DNA of 64,000 bases, taken from an uncultured Pseudomonadota bacterium. Its GTDB lineage: Bacteria > Pseudomonadota > Alphaproteobacteria > RF32 > CAG-239. Below the pieces are notes generated by a model. It did not search any database, was not told the origin of the DNA, and saw only the letters and a program-made list of their open reading frames with translations. The stretch lies in NCBI GenBank assembly GCA_949295025.1, contig CASFJK010000004.1, forward strand, positions 21,004 through 85,003. The letters run 5' to 3'. Below, piece after piece: positions 18,154 to 25,847 of the stretch. The translations under genes were made by a program, and so were the position numbers. Numbering within the stretch: position 1 is the stretch's first letter; each line of letters begins with the position of its first letter.

Positions 18154-20037
18154 ATGAATCGCGATAATGATAAAGGAAAAGTATTGATTAACCGCTCCTT
18201 GATGGTGGGAGTTGGTAAGTTTTTCTTGTTGTTATGCATAATCTTTCGTCTTTATTATTTGCAGGTGTATCAGGCAGATAAATATAAAACATTGGCTGAT
18301 GAAAATAGAATTTCAACACGTTTATTGGTGCCGCCACGTGGGTTGATTTATGATAGAAACGGTGAAGTGATTGCAACAAATCGTCAGAATTTTCAGGCTT
18401 TGATTGTGGCTGAGCAAACTCCGAATTTGCAAGAAACTCTTGATGCATTTAAAAAAATTATGCCCTTGAGTGAAGCTGAGGAACAACGTATTAAAAAAGA
18501 TTTGAAATCAAATAAAAGTTTTGTTCCTATTAAAATTAAAGATAATTTGTCTTGGGAAGAAGTTGCAAAAATTCAGCTGAATGCTCCGGATTTGCCAGGT
18601 ATCATTATTGATGAAGGCTTATCCCGTTATTATCCGTATGGTGAGAAAATGGCCCATGTTTTGGGATATGTTGCGGCTGTTTCTGAAAAAGATGTCAAAG
18701 ATGATCCTTTATTGGAAGTTCCTGGTTTTAAAATCGGAAAATCAGGAATTGAAAAGCTTTTTGAGAAAAAACTGCGTGGTAAAGGCGGAAACCTCAAATC
18801 AGAAGTAAATGCATACGGACGCGTTATGAAAGAAATTGAGAAAAACGAAGGCGTGCCCGGAGAACGTGTTGACTTAACCTTAGATGTGCGTCTGCAAGAA
18901 AAGGCTTATGACTTGTTTACCGAAAAAGATCATAGTGGCGCAGCTATTTTGCTTGATGTGCACACCGGTGAGATTTTGGCTTTTGTTTCAGCTCCTTCTT
19001 TTGATCCTAATGTTTTTTCTCAGGGAATTAGTAATGCTCAATGGAAAGAGCTTATTTCCAATGAAAAAAATCCACTCAGTAATAAAGCTATTTCAGGGCA
19101 ATATTCTCCGGGATCTACCTTCAAAATTATTACCGCTTTGGCTGCATTAGAAGCAGGCGCAATTAAACCTGATACACGCTTTTTCTGCGCTGCTAAAATG
19201 ACCTTGGGTACACATGCTTTTCACTGTTGGAAAAGAATTGGTCATGGTTATTTGAATGTGGTTGAGGCATTGAAAAATTCTTGTGACATTTTCTTTTATG
19301 AGACTGCTTTGCGCTTGGGAATTGAGAAAATTGCCGATATGGCAAGACGTTTTGGTTTGGGAAGCAAAATCAATGTTGGACTGGAAAACGAAAAAGCAGG
19401 ATTGATTCCGGACAAAGCGTGGAAATTAAAACGCTTTGGTGAGCCGTGGCAACAAGGCGAAAGTTTGATTTCCGGTATTGGACAAGGATATATTTTGACT
19501 ACTCCATTGCAACTTGCAACCATGGTTGCGCGCGTGGCTAATGGTGGATATGAAGTTACACCAACTTTTAGCAAACTGACTAATTATGAGAAGAAACATA
19601 TCAAAAAAATTAATGTTAATCCTAATTATTTGGATATGATTAAAGAAGGAATGTATGAAGTGGTGAATATTCCGGGAGCAACGGCTTATGGTTCTCGTTT
19701 CGATTATCATGGTATTAAAATGGCCGGAAAGACAGGTTCTACACAAGTGCGTCGTATTACCATGAAAGAACGCCAAACCAGAATCTTAAAACAAGAAGAA
19801 TTACCATGGAAATATCGTGATCATGGTGTGTTTGTTGGATATGCTCCTGCCGATAATCCTAAATATGCCGTAGCCGTTTTGGTCGAACATGGCGGCGGTG
19901 GTTCTAAAGCCGCTGCTCCTATTGCCAGCAAAATTTTGTTAGAGGCAGTTAAATTGGATACCAGTTTACATGGTATTCAACCAGAAAAAGTGATGACACC
20001 TTTAAAATTCGGAACAGAGGTTGTTCCTTCGGAATAA
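18154..20037 (+). CDS. mrdA: Penicillin-binding protein 2, elongation transpeptidase
   Basis: A 627-residue class B PBP that cross-links peptidoglycan during elongation. It has one N-terminal membrane helix (about 13-33), a pedestal/dimerisation domain with PPRGLIYDRNGEVIATN, and a transpeptidase domain. The catalytic SxxK is STFK (Ser near 321), SxN is in NSCDIFF, and KTGS is near residue 526. The start at ATG 18154 follows a GAGG 7-10 bases upstream; the ATG at 18142 lies inside mreD and was not chosen. It is followed by rodA after 9 bases. Confidence 0.95.
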   Translation: MNRDNDKGKVLINRSLMVGVGKFFLLLCIIFRLYYLQVYQADKYKTLADENRISTRLLVPPRGLIYDRNGEVIATNRQNFQALIVAEQTPNLQETLDAFKKIMPLSEAEEQRIKKDLKSNKSFVPIKIKDNLSWEEVAKIQLNAPDLPGIIIDEGLSRYYPYGEKMAHVLGYVAAVSEKDVKDDPLLEVPGFKIGKSGIEKLFEKKLRGKGGNLKSEVNAYGRVMKEIEKNEGVPGERVDLTLDVRLQEKAYDLFTEKDHSGAAILLDVHTGEILAFVSAPSFDPNVFSQGISNAQWKELISNEKNPLSNKAISGQYSPGSTFKIITALAALEAGAIKPDTRFFCAAKMTLGTHAFHCWKRIGHGYLNVVEALKNSCDIFFYETALRLGIEKIADMARRFGLGSKINVGLENEKAGLIPDKAWKLKRFGEPWQQGESLISGIGQGYILTTPLQLATMVARVANGGYEVTPTFSKLTNYEKKHIKKINVNPNYLDMIKEGMYEVVNIPGATAYGSRFDYHGIKMAGKTGSTQVRRITMKERQTRILKQEELPWKYRDHGVFVGYAPADNPKYAVAVLVEHGGGGSKAAAPIASKILLEAVKLDTSLHGIQPEKVMTPLKFGTEVVPSE

Positions 20038-20046
20038 GAGGTCAAA

Positions 20047-21186
20047 ATGTATAAATTTTATGAGACAACCATTAAAACCCAATCTATGAGTTTGACAGAA
20101 AAGTTCTTTAATTTGAACTTTATGTATATATTATTTATCTCTTTGATGGCGGCCACAGGTGTTACAATGCTTTATTCTGCAGCTAATGGAAGCTGGAGCC
20201 CTTGGGCGTTTAATCATCTTATTCGTTTTGCTTTTGGCTTTTGCATCATGATTGCCTTGGCAATGTTGGATATTAGACTTTTTATGCGTTACGCTTATCT
20301 GTTTTATTTTGCCTCTTTGTTTTTGTTGATTGTTGTTGAAGTGGAAGGGCATATCGGTATGGGTGCCCAACGTTGGATTAATTTGGGTATTATAAAAATT
20401 CAACCTTCCGAGCTGATGAAAATTGCCTTGGTTTTAGCTTTGGCTCGTTATTTTCATACATCCTCTTTACAAAGTATTGAGAGCATTCGCGGAATCATTC
20501 CTCCGGCTTTAATGACATTGTGTCCGGCTTTTTTAGTGATGATTCAACCTGACTTAGGTACTGCGTTGATGCTTCTTTTTACTGCCGGAATGATATTTTT
20601 TGTGGTTGGTGTGCAGATCTGGAAATTTGCCGTAGTTATTATCGGCGGACTTTTAGCTTTACCCATTGCTTGGCAGTTTTTACACGGATATCAAAAAAAT
20701 CGTATTTTGACATTTTTGGATCCGGAAAGAGATCCTTTAGGTGCAGGCTATCATATTATTCAGTCTAAAATCGCCCTTGGGTCCGGAGGCGTCTTTGGTA
20801 AAGGATTTTTGAAAGGAACACAAAGCCATTTGAACTTTTTGCCTGAAAAACACACTGACTTTATTTTTACAATGCTTTCTGAAGAATTTGGTATGGTGGG
20901 TGCCGTTTTTGTGGTGATTGTGAACTTTTTGATTATTGCTTATACATATTCTTTTGCAATGAAGAGTAATAGCTATTTTGGAAAGTTGGTCGCTATTGGT
21001 TTGGCTTGTAACTACTTTCTATATATCTTTATCAATATCTCAATGGTATTAGGTATGTTACCTGTTGTTGGTATTCCGCTTCCACTTATTTCTTATGGTG
21101 GTACGGTTATGCTTTCCGTTATGTCTTCTTTTGGTATAATTCTTTGTGTGTATATTAATAGAAATATTAATATTGGCAAAGATTAA
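20047..21186 (+). CDS. rodA: Peptidoglycan glycosyltransferase RodA
   Basis: A 379-residue SEDS-family polytopic membrane protein that polymerises lipid II with PBP2. Typical signatures are GHIGMGAQRWINLG, PSELMKIALVLALARYFH, QPDLGTALMLL, the extracellular loop with EKHTDFIFTMLSEEFG, and PLPLISYGGTVML near the end. About ten membrane helices are visible. It closes the mre-mrd operon, and the palindromic repeat region begins directly after its stop. Confidence 0.95.
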   Translation: MYKFYETTIKTQSMSLTEKFFNLNFMYILFISLMAATGVTMLYSAANGSWSPWAFNHLIRFAFGFCIMIALAMLDIRLFMRYAYLFYFASLFLLIVVEVEGHIGMGAQRWINLGIIKIQPSELMKIALVLALARYFHTSSLQSIESIRGIIPPALMTLCPAFLVMIQPDLGTALMLLFTAGMIFFVVGVQIWKFAVVIIGGLLALPIAWQFLHGYQKNRILTFLDPERDPLGAGYHIIQSKIALGSGGVFGKGFLKGTQSHLNFLPEKHTDFIFTMLSEEFGMVGAVFVVIVNFLIIAYTYSFAMKSNSYFGKLVAIGLACNYFLYIFINISMVLGMLPVVGIPLPLISYGGTVMLSVMSSFGIILCVYINRNINIGKD

Positions 21187-21490
21187 AGCCTTGTATAATG
21201 GGCGATTAGTGCAGAAACTGCGAATAAAATTTTCAGTCATGTACTATTTTGTACACTCCTTCAAATTTTTTCTGGTTTCTTACTACTCACCGCATTCTCC
21301 AAGCCTTTATAAAAGCTCGTATAATGGGAAACTAAAGCAATTTATCGTTGTCTCGAAAAATCCATGTACCCTTTTGTACATTAGAATTTTTCTCGCTCCT
21401 AAAATCACTCTATTTCCCTCGTCCTTCGATTTTTATAAAGGCTTGTATAATGGACGATTAGTGCAGAAACTGCGAATAAAATTTTCAGTT
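21187..21490 (+). repeat. 126-bp-period palindromic repeat, about 2.4 copies
   Basis: The 8-mer TATAATGG occurs at 21194, 21320 and 21446, exactly 126 bases apart each time. Copies 1 and 3 agree at 46 of 47 bases (21191-21237 against 21443-21489); copy 2 is diverged. Within each unit the two halves are imperfect reverse complements around a GTAC-(5-7 bases)-GTAC core (ATGTACTATTTTGTACA in unit 1). TTATAAA(A)GCTTG-type sequences lie at the outer ends. Each unit can therefore form a long hairpin, and the third is cut after its left arm. This fills the 355-base gap between rodA and the next gene. It resembles Rickettsia palindromic elements or MITE-like repeats in form. Confidence 0.8.
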
Positions 21491-21496
21491 TGAAAA

Positions 21497-21525
21497 AAAA
21501 GCCCTGATTTTTATCAGGGCTTAGA
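21497..21525 (-). terminator. Rho-independent terminator of the hydrogenase-like gene
   Basis: AGCCCTGAT pairs with ATCAGGGCT, and on the minus strand the stem is followed by eight T. It is placed just after the minus-strand gene that ends at 21542. Confidence 0.85.
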
Positions 21526-21541
21526 ATGATATTTTTTTAAG

Positions 21542-23011
21542 TTATTTTTCACCGACTTTGGTTTCAAAAGTTAATTTATCGCCGGTTGCAGCATAGGTTT
21601 CAATAGTACGTGCAGCTTTTTTAGCCAGAGCAACGCATCCCGGACCAGAGACGCAGCCGCCTTCACAGCACATAACTTCAATCATGTTGTTTTCTGAGCC
21701 TTTTTGGGCATAACGTTTTAATAATTTGATGCTGTCTTTAGTTAAACCATCAATTTTTTCAGGACGGAAATCAACTTGACCGTCGACTAAAGATTGTACG
21801 GCTCCGGCAACACCTCCGCTGACGGGGAACAAGCGACCTTGAGCACAAGATACTTTTGTAAATTCTTCTTCTCCGGCAGAAAGAACATCTACATTTTGAG
21901 CTAAAAACATGGCTGCAATTTCTTCAAATGTCAGAACATAATCGACATATGGATCAGATTCAGCTTCAACACGTTTGGCTAAACAAGGACCAACAAATAC
22001 GGCAATGCATTCAGGTTGTTCTTTTTTAACAAGCTCTGCAGTGTAGTACATTGGAGTGTGGGTGTTGGAGACAAAAGGTTTTAATTCTGGAATATGAATT
22101 TCTGCAGCGCGGAAATATGCCGGACAGCAAGAAGTGGTCATGAAGTTGGCTCCTTCTTTCATTCTTTCCAAAAATTCGGCAGCTTCTTTTTGGGTGGTGA
22201 TGTCTGCTCCGACAGCTACTTCAACAACCTCATCGAAACCAACTTTTTTCAAGGCAGCTACTAAATTTTGTGGTTTGCCGTTAAACTGTCCAATGACAGC
22301 TGGAGCAACCATAGCCACAACTTTTTTATCTGTTTCATGAATTTGTTTTAAGACATCAACCATTTGAGAGCGTTCAACAATTGCACCAAAGGGGCAGGAG
22401 GCTAAGCACTTACCACAAGAAATGCATTTTGTGTGATCAATGTGTTCAATCCCGTTTTCATCTTTGCTGATTGCACCTACAGGGCAAGCATCTTCGCATG
22501 GAAGTTTGGTTTTGATGATGGCACCATAAGGGCAAGATTCTTTGCATATGCCGCAGTTGATGCACAAGCTCTCATCAATATGGGCTTTGCCATTTACGAA
22601 GCTAATTGCTTTTTTGGGGCAATTTTCTTGGCAAGGACGAGCAAAACATCCTTGGCACATATTGCTTACAATATGGTGCGGTTTGGCACAACGATTACAT
22701 GCTGACGGGATGACGGCAATCTGGCTAGCAACTAAGACTTTGCGTTCTAAAGCCATTTTTCCAAATTCTGCCAATGAGTGAGCATTGGCATCTATACCGT
22801 CGTCAGGGCTGAAACCCATTGCTGTTAAACATTGTTCTTTAATGATTTGGCGGTCTTTTTCTAATGAACCGCGAAATGGTGTAGAGTCATCCGGTTTAAT
22901 ATCGTTAGGGATATTATCAGCATGAGCAAATTTATCATTAAAGTAGTGCTTGGCAACTTCAATTAAAATTTTAGTGCGCATGAAATTGGCATTATTTTTT
23001 TGCGTTAACAA
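21542..23011 (-). CDS. Monomeric [FeFe]-hydrogenase-like protein, group B type
   Basis: A 489-residue iron-sulphur protein. Residues about 100-215 hold several Cys clusters, including two full ferredoxin 4Fe-4S motifs (CINCGICKESCPYG and CISCGKCLASCPFG). The C-terminal half carries the three H-cluster motifs in variant form: TSCCPAYFRAAE (L1), FVGPCLAKRVEAE (L2) and EVMCCEGGCVSGPG (L3). This fits the group B [FeFe]-hydrogenases known mainly from anaerobes such as clostridia. Such enzymes interconvert protons and H2; a sensory or electron-confurcating role is also possible. The TTG start has AAGGAA 8 bases upstream, and an internal ATG at 22981 has none. No HydE, HydF or HydG maturase gene is in the window, so activity is not shown. 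Confidence 0.85.
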   Translation of the reverse strand: MLTQKNNANFMRTKILIEVAKHYFNDKFAHADNIPNDIKPDDSTPFRGSLEKDRQIIKEQCLTAMGFSPDDGIDANAHSLAEFGKMALERKVLVASQIAVIPSACNRCAKPHHIVSNMCQGCFARPCQENCPKKAISFVNGKAHIDESLCINCGICKESCPYGAIIKTKLPCEDACPVGAISKDENGIEHIDHTKCISCGKCLASCPFGAIVERSQMVDVLKQIHETDKKVVAMVAPAVIGQFNGKPQNLVAALKKVGFDEVVEVAVGADITTQKEAAEFLERMKEGANFMTTSCCPAYFRAAEIHIPELKPFVSNTHTPMYYTAELVKKEQPECIAVFVGPCLAKRVEAESDPYVDYVLTFEEIAAMFLAQNVDVLSAGEEEFTKVSCAQGRLFPVSGGVAGAVQSLVDGQVDFRPEKIDGLTKDSIKLLKRYAQKGSENNMIEVMCCEGGCVSGPGCVALAKKAARTIETYAATGDKLTFETKVGEK

Positions 23012-23174
23012 TCTTTTATTCCTTCTGTTAGAGTTGTTTTAGGGAAAGATTTTATTTTTATACTTAATACTAATTTTTTAACACATGAAAAGCTTCCGTC
23101 AAGGTAAAATATTTTGTTTATAAAATATGTTTTTAGGTAAGTTTTCTTCAGTTGTTAGCAAAAAAGTAATTGTC

Positions 23175-23203
23175 TTGCCTTAAAAATAAGAGATAATTAT
23201 AAT
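23175..23203 (+). promoter_or_regulatory. Promoter of the GGDEF-EAL-like pair
   Basis: TTGCCT at 23175-23180 and a perfect TATAAT at 23198-23203 are separated by 17 bases and lie about 30 bases before the start. A second TATAAT occurs at 23212. The gene GAGGA ribosome-binding site follows. Confidence 0.55.
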
Positions 23204-23233
23204 GATATTGCTATAATTTGAGGAATGTGGGCG

Positions 23234-24511
23234 ATGGCAAAAAAAGTGATATATGAAAAATATTTGTTGGATGCACTGGACCGTGTGGCCCGTAATCCAA
23301 GCGGATATTCTGTCTTGTATATACATATATCCAAATTGCGCCCCAAAAACAGACATCCCGAGTTTGTAAAAATTTTTGCAAAATTGTTTGATAGTGTTGC
23401 CGGAAATGCGAAAGGAACACTGTTTATTCTTTCTAACGGAGATTTTGCAATTTTAGGACGAGATATTACGCATGAGGTGATTGATGAAGCTGTTTTGAAG
23501 CTGCGAGATGGTTTGTCTACGGATCCAATTTTGCATACTCATGATAGTAATGATTTTTTTGAAATTTATGATTTTCCGAAAGATTTTGCGGCTTTTTATG
23601 AATATATTGCTCAGATGAAAGAGCAGGCTTGGGTTGCAGTTCAACAAGATGAGGTTAATCAAAAACGTCCAGTTCGGGTGGATGAGATTGATGATTTGAT
23701 TACTGCACTTGATTTTATTGATATTAGCGAAATTGTAAAAAGACAAAGCGTGTTGAAACTTGGAGCAGATAAGTCGTTTCATGTTTGGTTTCAAGAGTTT
23801 TTTGTTGCCGTTAAGGATTTGGTGAAAAAATTTGATCCTCAGTTAGATTTACTCGCAAACCGTTGGTTGTTTTATTATTTTACGCAGGCTTTGGATAAAA
23901 AAACAATGGCTGCTTTTTCTACTTCCAGTTTGAAAAATTGGCCACAAGTTATTAGTTTGAACTTAAATCTTTCATCAGTCTTTTCTCAGACTTTTGTGAA
24001 TTTTGCAAAAAATTTTTTGAAGCCAGAGCAAAAGATTATTGTTGAAGTGCAGTTAATGGATGTTTTTAATAATTTACCCACATATTTCAAAGCAAAAGAG
24101 ATTTTGCGTAGCGGCGGGCATAAATTGTTAATAGATGCGGTTTCTCCCATGACATTAAAAATGCTGAATATTGCTAAATTGGATCCTGATTTGGTAAAAA
24201 TTTTTTGGGAACCCTTGTTAGAATATGATGTTGATAATGAGGGGCTGAGAAAGATTATTGCTCATGTTGGGCGAGAAAATGTCATTTTGGCAAAATGTGA
24301 TGATGAAAAAGCTATCAAGTGGGGTGTGAAATATGGCATAACATCTTTTCAGGGACCTTATATTGATAGTTTGGAAGTGGCTCTTTTACGGCGTCAGTGT
24401 CCAGAGGCTAAGAATTGTTCTATGGCCGAATGTTTGAAGAGAAAACGTTTGCTTTCAGGTTGGTATCGAGAAGGATGCCATAATAAAAAATGTTTGGAAA
24501 CTATATTGTAG
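23234..24511 (+). CDS. Degenerate GGDEF-EAL protein, copy 1
   Basis: A 425-residue soluble protein. The N-terminal half has a fold pattern like GGDEF, with SNGDFAIL in place of the GGDEF strand. The C-terminal half follows an EAL-domain layout: QEFF instead of EAL, SLNLNLSS for the VNLS strand, and VEVQLMD for the EXT strand. The catalytic DDFGTG loop is replaced by DAVSPM. Neither c-di-GMP synthesis nor hydrolysis seems possible, so a binding or scaffold role is more likely. The last 40 residues carry five Cys (C-x5-C-x4-C and C-x4-C), possibly a metal site. ATG 23234 is preferred over 23225 because GAGGA lies 9 bases upstream. It is paralogous to the next gene. Confidence 0.65.
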   Translation: MAKKVIYEKYLLDALDRVARNPSGYSVLYIHISKLRPKNRHPEFVKIFAKLFDSVAGNAKGTLFILSNGDFAILGRDITHEVIDEAVLKLRDGLSTDPILHTHDSNDFFEIYDFPKDFAAFYEYIAQMKEQAWVAVQQDEVNQKRPVRVDEIDDLITALDFIDISEIVKRQSVLKLGADKSFHVWFQEFFVAVKDLVKKFDPQLDLLANRWLFYYFTQALDKKTMAAFSTSSLKNWPQVISLNLNLSSVFSQTFVNFAKNFLKPEQKIIVEVQLMDVFNNLPTYFKAKEILRSGGHKLLIDAVSPMTLKMLNIAKLDPDLVKIFWEPLLEYDVDNEGLRKIIAHVGRENVILAKCDDEKAIKWGVKYGITSFQGPYIDSLEVALLRRQCPEAKNCSMAECLKRKRLLSGWYREGCHNKKCLETIL

Positions 24512-24520
24512 GGGCGGAAA

Positions 24521-25786
24521 ATGGTTATTTTTAGTAAAAATATGGAATTGTCCCTGGCACAAAAAGATTCAGTTGTTTTTGATTTTTTATATAAACTTGA
24601 AAATGGTTTTTCAAATTATTTTGCCTTATATTTGTTTGTCAGCAAATTGCAAAATAAATTAAAAATATCTCAAAAACAAGCAGTGTTTGACACTTTTGAT
24701 GATGTGGTTAAAAAAACAAACGGTGAGATTTTTTCACTCGATAATAATGATATTGTTATTATTTTTGGAAAGTCTGCTTATGATGAAATTCAGGCTTGCT
24801 TAATAAAGGCAATGTTCTTATTTCATGATGATCCAAAACTGAAAAATTCTTCAGATTTTTTACATAGCGGCTTGGTTGAAATTTTTGATTTGAAAACTCA
24901 AGTTGATGATTTTAAGGCGTTGGTTGAAAAGTCAAAAAATGCGGATGATGATGCTTTGTTGTCTAAACAAGCTCCTTTGGAACCCAGTCGGGTTTCTGCA
25001 AATATTTTAGCTAATCGGAAATTGAAACGAGAACTTACTCCAACTATTTTGGCTAAAATGCAAAAGGCTTTATCAATGATGGATTTTTCCAGCATGATTA
25101 GAAGGCAATCCGTATGTGCGGTTATTGGAAAGTCGGCTCCTCAAATGATTTTTGATGAAGTCTTTGTTTCTATTGCCGATCTTAGAGATATGTTGATGCC
25201 TGATGTAGATTTGTTTTCAAATCCGTGGTTGTTTATGTATCTGACTGAAACTTTGGATAAACGAGTTTTGGCAAGTTTGGGACGGCACGACGATGGTGCT
25301 TTGACCAGTAATTTTAGTTTGAACATGAATGTTTCTACTATTTTTTCTGATGATTTTTTGGAGTTTGATGAAAATCTTAATCCGGTGCAGCGTTCCACAA
25401 TTGTATTAGAATTTCAGTTGATAGATATTTTTAGTGATATTAAAGCTTTTATTTTAGCTAAAACTTTTGCTCAATATCGTGGCTATAAAATTTGTATTGA
25501 TGGCATTACGGTAGATAAACTGCAATATATTGATAGAGAAAATTTGCAGAGCGATTTAATTAAAATTATTTGGCATCCTTCTTTTATGGACATTATCAGA
25601 GAAGATAAACATTTTACTGATTATGTTAATAAGTTGGAGCGTTCACGTATGATTTTGTGTCGCGTAGATGATCCGCAAGCTGTTGAAATAGGAAACTCAC
25701 TCGGTATCAATCTTTATCAAGGTCGATATATTCAGCGCCTGCTTGCAGCACAACCGCGCAAAACAATATTTAATATAAAAAAATAG
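24521..25786 (+). CDS. Degenerate GGDEF-EAL protein, copy 2
   Basis: A 421-residue paralogue of the preceding gene, nine bases downstream in the same direction. The GGDEF position reads DNNDIVII and the EAL position DEVF. The VNLS-like strand is SLNMNVST and the EXT-like strand is LEFQLID, while the catalytic DDFG loop reads DGITVDK. Shared landmarks with copy 1 include RRQSVC/KRQSVL before the EAL part, NPWLF/NRWLF, LDKR/LDKK and the final INLYQGRYI/ITSFQGPYI. It lacks the Cys-rich tail. It probably forms a complex with, or duplicates the role of, copy 1. Confidence 0.65.
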   Translation: MVIFSKNMELSLAQKDSVVFDFLYKLENGFSNYFALYLFVSKLQNKLKISQKQAVFDTFDDVVKKTNGEIFSLDNNDIVIIFGKSAYDEIQACLIKAMFLFHDDPKLKNSSDFLHSGLVEIFDLKTQVDDFKALVEKSKNADDDALLSKQAPLEPSRVSANILANRKLKRELTPTILAKMQKALSMMDFSSMIRRQSVCAVIGKSAPQMIFDEVFVSIADLRDMLMPDVDLFSNPWLFMYLTETLDKRVLASLGRHDDGALTSNFSLNMNVSTIFSDDFLEFDENLNPVQRSTIVLEFQLIDIFSDIKAFILAKTFAQYRGYKICIDGITVDKLQYIDRENLQSDLIKIIWHPSFMDIIREDKHFTDYVNKLERSRMILCRVDDPQAVEIGNSLGINLYQGRYIQRLLAAQPRKTIFNIKK

Positions 25787-25796
25787 CCGTATTGAT

Positions 25797-25834
25797 AAAA
25801 AAAAGACCTCTTCTAATGAAGAGGTCTTTTTTTT
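25797..25834. terminator. Bidirectional rho-independent terminator
   Basis: A perfect 13-bp stem AAAAGACCTCTTC / GAAGAGGTCTTTT with loop TAAT has T-runs on both strands. It ends the GGDEF-EAL pair and the convergent RND efflux operon. Confidence 0.95.
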
Positions 25835-25847
25835 AGGTTGTCTTATC

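Noticed and set aside
21187-21490. CRISPR array
   Set aside because: Units are 126 bases, back to back, with no unique spacers and no cas genes nearby.
21146-21493. A 115-residue open frame across the end of rodA and the 126-base repeats
   Set aside because: It exists because the repeat period is a multiple of three. Its translation is a periodic low-complexity sequence with no ribosome-binding site and no family match.
23012-23174. CtrA (TTAA-N7-TTAA) or FNR site upstream of the hydrogenase-like gene
   Set aside because: Half sites are present by chance in AT-rich DNA, but no properly spaced pair was found.
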